64,000 nucleotides of DNA from Paenibacillus montaniterrae. GTDB taxonomy: Bacteria > Bacillota > Bacilli > Paenibacillales > Paenibacillaceae. A program made the translations under genes and the position numbers. The stretch is from the NCBI RefSeq assembly GCF_018403185.1, contig NZ_BOSE01000016.1, positions 1 through 64,000 on the forward strand. Direction: 5' to 3'. This document shows, piece by piece, positions 62,099 through 64,000 of the stretch; position 1 is the stretch's first letter; every line of letters starts with the position of its first letter. Below the pieces are notes generated by a model. The model searched no databases. It was not told the origin of the DNA and worked only from the letters and a program-made list of their open reading frames with translations.

Positions 62099-62839
62099 AT
62101 GATGCGCAACATTTGTATGAAGGTAAGCTATGACGGAACGAAGTTTAATGGATTTCAAGCTCAGCCTAAGGATCGCACTGTGCAAGGAGAGATTGAGCGC
62201 GTGCTGAAGATTCTTACGAAGGAAGATATCGTTATCCACGCTTCTGGACGTACAGATGCTGGTGTACATGCACGTGGTCAAGTCTTTCATTTTCTGACTT
62301 CCTCTCAAATCCCTGTTGAACGCTTTGCAATTGCGATGAATACACGTTTGCCGGAGGATGTGATGATTTTGGAGGCGCGGGAAATGCCTCTTGATTTCCA
62401 TGCCAGACATTCGGCTAAGCGCAAAACCTATCGCTACAGCATTGACAACGGCAAATTTCCTGACTTGTTCGGACGGCATTATCGCCTTCATGTTCCTGTG
62501 CCGCTCAATCGCGAGGCGATGAGGAAAGCTTTAGCCTGCTTAGTAGGCACACATGACTTTACTTCGTTCACTTCAACGAGATCAACAAAGCCTCATCATG
62601 TTCGTACGATCTATGAAGCGAAGCTGATTGAAGAGGGGCAATTTCTGCATATTGAGCTGACAGGCAATGGGTTTACGTATAATATGGTTCGTATTATTAC
62701 GGGCACGCTGCTGAAGATCGGGCATGGCAAAATAAAGCCCGAACAGATGCGCATCATATTGGAAGGCTGCGATCGAAGTCTCGCAGGTCCAACAGCACAA
62801 GCAATCGGGCTTATTCTTATCGATGTTAGCTATAGCTAA
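62099..62839 (+). CDS. truA: tRNA pseudouridine synthase A
   Basis: Modifies uridines 38-40 of the tRNA anticodon stem. 246 residues. The catalytic Asp lies in ASGRTDAGVHARGQV; YSIDNGKFPDLFGRHYR and GNGFTYNMVRIITGTLL are other family motifs. Two adjacent ATG codons (62099, 62102) follow GAAAGGAAATGG; the further upstream ATG at 62084 lies within the repeat edge. In Bacillus the gene follows ECF transporter genes and precedes rplM-rpsI; here neither is adjacent. Confidence 0.96.
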   Translation: MMRNICMKVSYDGTKFNGFQAQPKDRTVQGEIERVLKILTKEDIVIHASGRTDAGVHARGQVFHFLTSSQIPVERFAIAMNTRLPEDVMILEAREMPLDFHARHSAKRKTYRYSIDNGKFPDLFGRHYRLHVPVPLNREAMRKALACLVGTHDFTSFTSTRSTKPHHVRTIYEAKLIEEGQFLHIELTGNGFTYNMVRIITGTLLKIGHGKIKPEQMRIILEGCDRSLAGPTAQAIGLILIDVSYS

Positions 62840-62856
62840 CGTAACGCTCTATTATG

Positions 62857-62892
62857 TTGAATCTGATTAGCTATCGTTCTAGCTACATTCAA
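62857..62892. terminator. Possible terminator between convergent truA and the DUF4097 gene
   Basis: TTGAAT at 62857-62862 pairs with ATTCAA at 62887-62892, with TAGCTA/TAGCTA inside. It is an interrupted stem with a weak T-rich stretch (AAAATTATTT) after it. The place between two convergent genes makes a terminator role reasonable. Confidence 0.4.
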
Positions 62893-62898
62893 TCAAAA

Positions 62899-63840
62899 TT
62901 ATTTGAGAGAAAAGTTTCCTGAGCTTGTTTTTACGTCCAGCTCAATCTCGCCATTACCGAAGACACCCTCTATTTTTCTTCTTTCTTCCTTTAGCAATTC
63001 GAAGCCAGACTTGGTAATAGAGGTAGTACCAGAGTTTTTCTCATGTGTAACGTAGAGGGAATCAGGCTGCTCCAGAGAAAGCTTTATATTGCCGCTGCTT
63101 GTTTCCAGACTGCTGTCACCTGTTAGTTGAACAAGCTCCAGATTAATATTGCCAGAGGAGGCTTGCGCATCAACGCTAGCAGTATCTCCCTCAATTGTAA
63201 TATTGCCGCTATTTGCTTCGACTGTGACATCATTGGCTGTGAACGATGTAAGCTTCACACTGCCGCTGTTGCTTTCTATATCAATCGTATCTGCGATCAA
63301 CTGCTCAGCTGAAATACTGCCGCTTAATGTTGATAGGTACAGATCTGCAGTATCCGTATCAGATAACTTAATATTGCCGCTGTTAGCCTCCAGTACAATA
63401 GTGGAAGCATGAAAGCCACTGCCTTGAATGTTGCCGCTTTTGTTCTCTACAACAATCTCGTCCATCATATGAGTGGGAACCGTTATTTCCAAGGTTGTGC
63501 TAAGAAAACTGAACCATGCAAACCATTTCTTTGGCGAAGTGACCTCTAATGACAAATGATTGTTTTTTAGCTCGCCGCGCACATGACTGGCAATATCATA
63601 TGATTTATTTGCAGCATCATACAGCTTGAGCTCGATTTCATCACGATCTGTAGGCAACAGCATAACATTGGTGGAGGAGGCCTCTATAGTCAGCTTCTCC
63701 AGCTGTGCAGCGTTATAGCTTTGCGAGGCTTGCTCTCCTCGCTCAATTCGGTTGAAAATTCTAAAATCAAATAAATTGGAAAACACGATAAACAGACCGC
63801 AAATGATGATCGCGCCACCAATGAGTACTTGCTTTTTCAT
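62899..63840 (-). CDS. Membrane-anchored DUF4097-type beta-repeat protein
   Basis: 313 residues from ATG at 63840 (MKKQVLIGGAIIICGLFIVF), with GAAGGAG 8 bases ahead; the longer frame start at 63891 precedes the binding site. One N-terminal membrane helix (about 5-22) puts the rest outside the cell. The outer part is a series of about ten strand-turn repeats centred on (S)SGNI or NSGNI, which should stack as a right-handed beta solenoid, as in DUF4097/DUF4098 proteins. Function unknown; related genes often sit beside stress sensors or PspC-like proteins, but none is visible here. It converges on truA. The region 63841-64000 shows no gene. Confidence 0.82.
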   Translation of the reverse strand: MKKQVLIGGAIIICGLFIVFSNLFDFRIFNRIERGEQASQSYNAAQLEKLTIEASSTNVMLLPTDRDEIELKLYDAANKSYDIASHVRGELKNNHLSLEVTSPKKWFAWFSFLSTTLEITVPTHMMDEIVVENKSGNIQGSGFHASTIVLEANSGNIKLSDTDTADLYLSTLSGSISAEQLIADTIDIESNSGSVKLTSFTANDVTVEANSGNITIEGDTASVDAQASSGNINLELVQLTGDSSLETSSGNIKLSLEQPDSLYVTHEKNSGTTSITKSGFELLKEERRKIEGVFGNGEIELDVKTSSGNFSLK

Positions 63841-64000
63841 GAAATAAAACTCCTTCACTACGTTATTATCGATAGTATAGCATACCCGCAATTGAATAGA
63901 ATCGGACCTATGTTGTAAGCTGAGCTACGTCTCGAGACGGATAAGGAAAAATGCGATAATTACGCGGGTTTATAGGAAAAAGCACTTGATTATTGACCGC

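Noticed and set aside
61910..62491. Reverse-strand frame over the palindrome and truA
   Set aside because: It crosses the nested palindrome and the truA coding region and has no plausible start context.

Overview
The window is a chromosomal segment of a low-to-moderate GC Firmicute, most likely Paenibacillus or a close relative. The protein sequences are close to Bacillus housekeeping proteins. The gene order (ctsR-mcsA-mcsB-clpC-radA-disA, then pssA and a DUF1573-like gene before the PIN/TRAM gene), the frequent TTG and GTG starts and the strong GGAGG ribosome binding sites all fit. The genus is an inference; no 16S rRNA is present.

Layout. 1-121: 3' end of a 5S rRNA gene and its terminator, so an rRNA operon ends here. 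339-8537: the CtsR-controlled protein quality-control operon (ctsR, mcsA, mcsB, clpC), then radA, disA and pssA. 8599-9003: a small reverse-strand gene. 9135-13343: yacL-like, ispD, ispF, a tandem 185-bp repeat, gltX. 13432-17719: a cysteine T-box leader followed by cysE, cysS, mrnC, rlmB and rae1. 17789-22992: sigH, rpmG, secE, nusG, rplK, rplA, the L10 leader, rplJ, rplL and an rRNA methyltransferase. 23056-35508: rpoB, rpoC, rpsL, rpsG, fusA, tuf.

35549-46096 is an 11-kb accessory block between tuf and the S10 operon. It holds a TrpXYZ-like ABC transporter, the anaerobic ribonucleotide reductase pair nrdD-nrdG behind two NrdR-like boxes, an L25/Ctc gene, and a two-exporter ABC cluster with its own YtrA-type GntR regulator and a matching palindromic operator. 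46225-61536 is the S10-spc-alpha ribosomal protein supercluster from rpsJ to rplQ, including secY, adk, map and infA. 61549-62083 is a repeat-rich spacer where many Bacilli carry the ECF transporter genes. truA and a convergent DUF4097 gene close the window.

Most of the window is conserved information-processing machinery. The least explained sequence is a family of imperfectly palindromic repeats found as tandem arrays of exactly 185-bp period at two loci 50 kb apart (ispF-gltX and rplQ-truA). Each array has two full copies and a remnant of a third. Copies differ at places where both arms change together, so base pairing is kept. In the first array the repeat supplies the last codons and stop of ispF. 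A second, unrelated nested palindrome lies directly upstream of truA. No transposase, CRISPR array, prophage or defence gene was seen.
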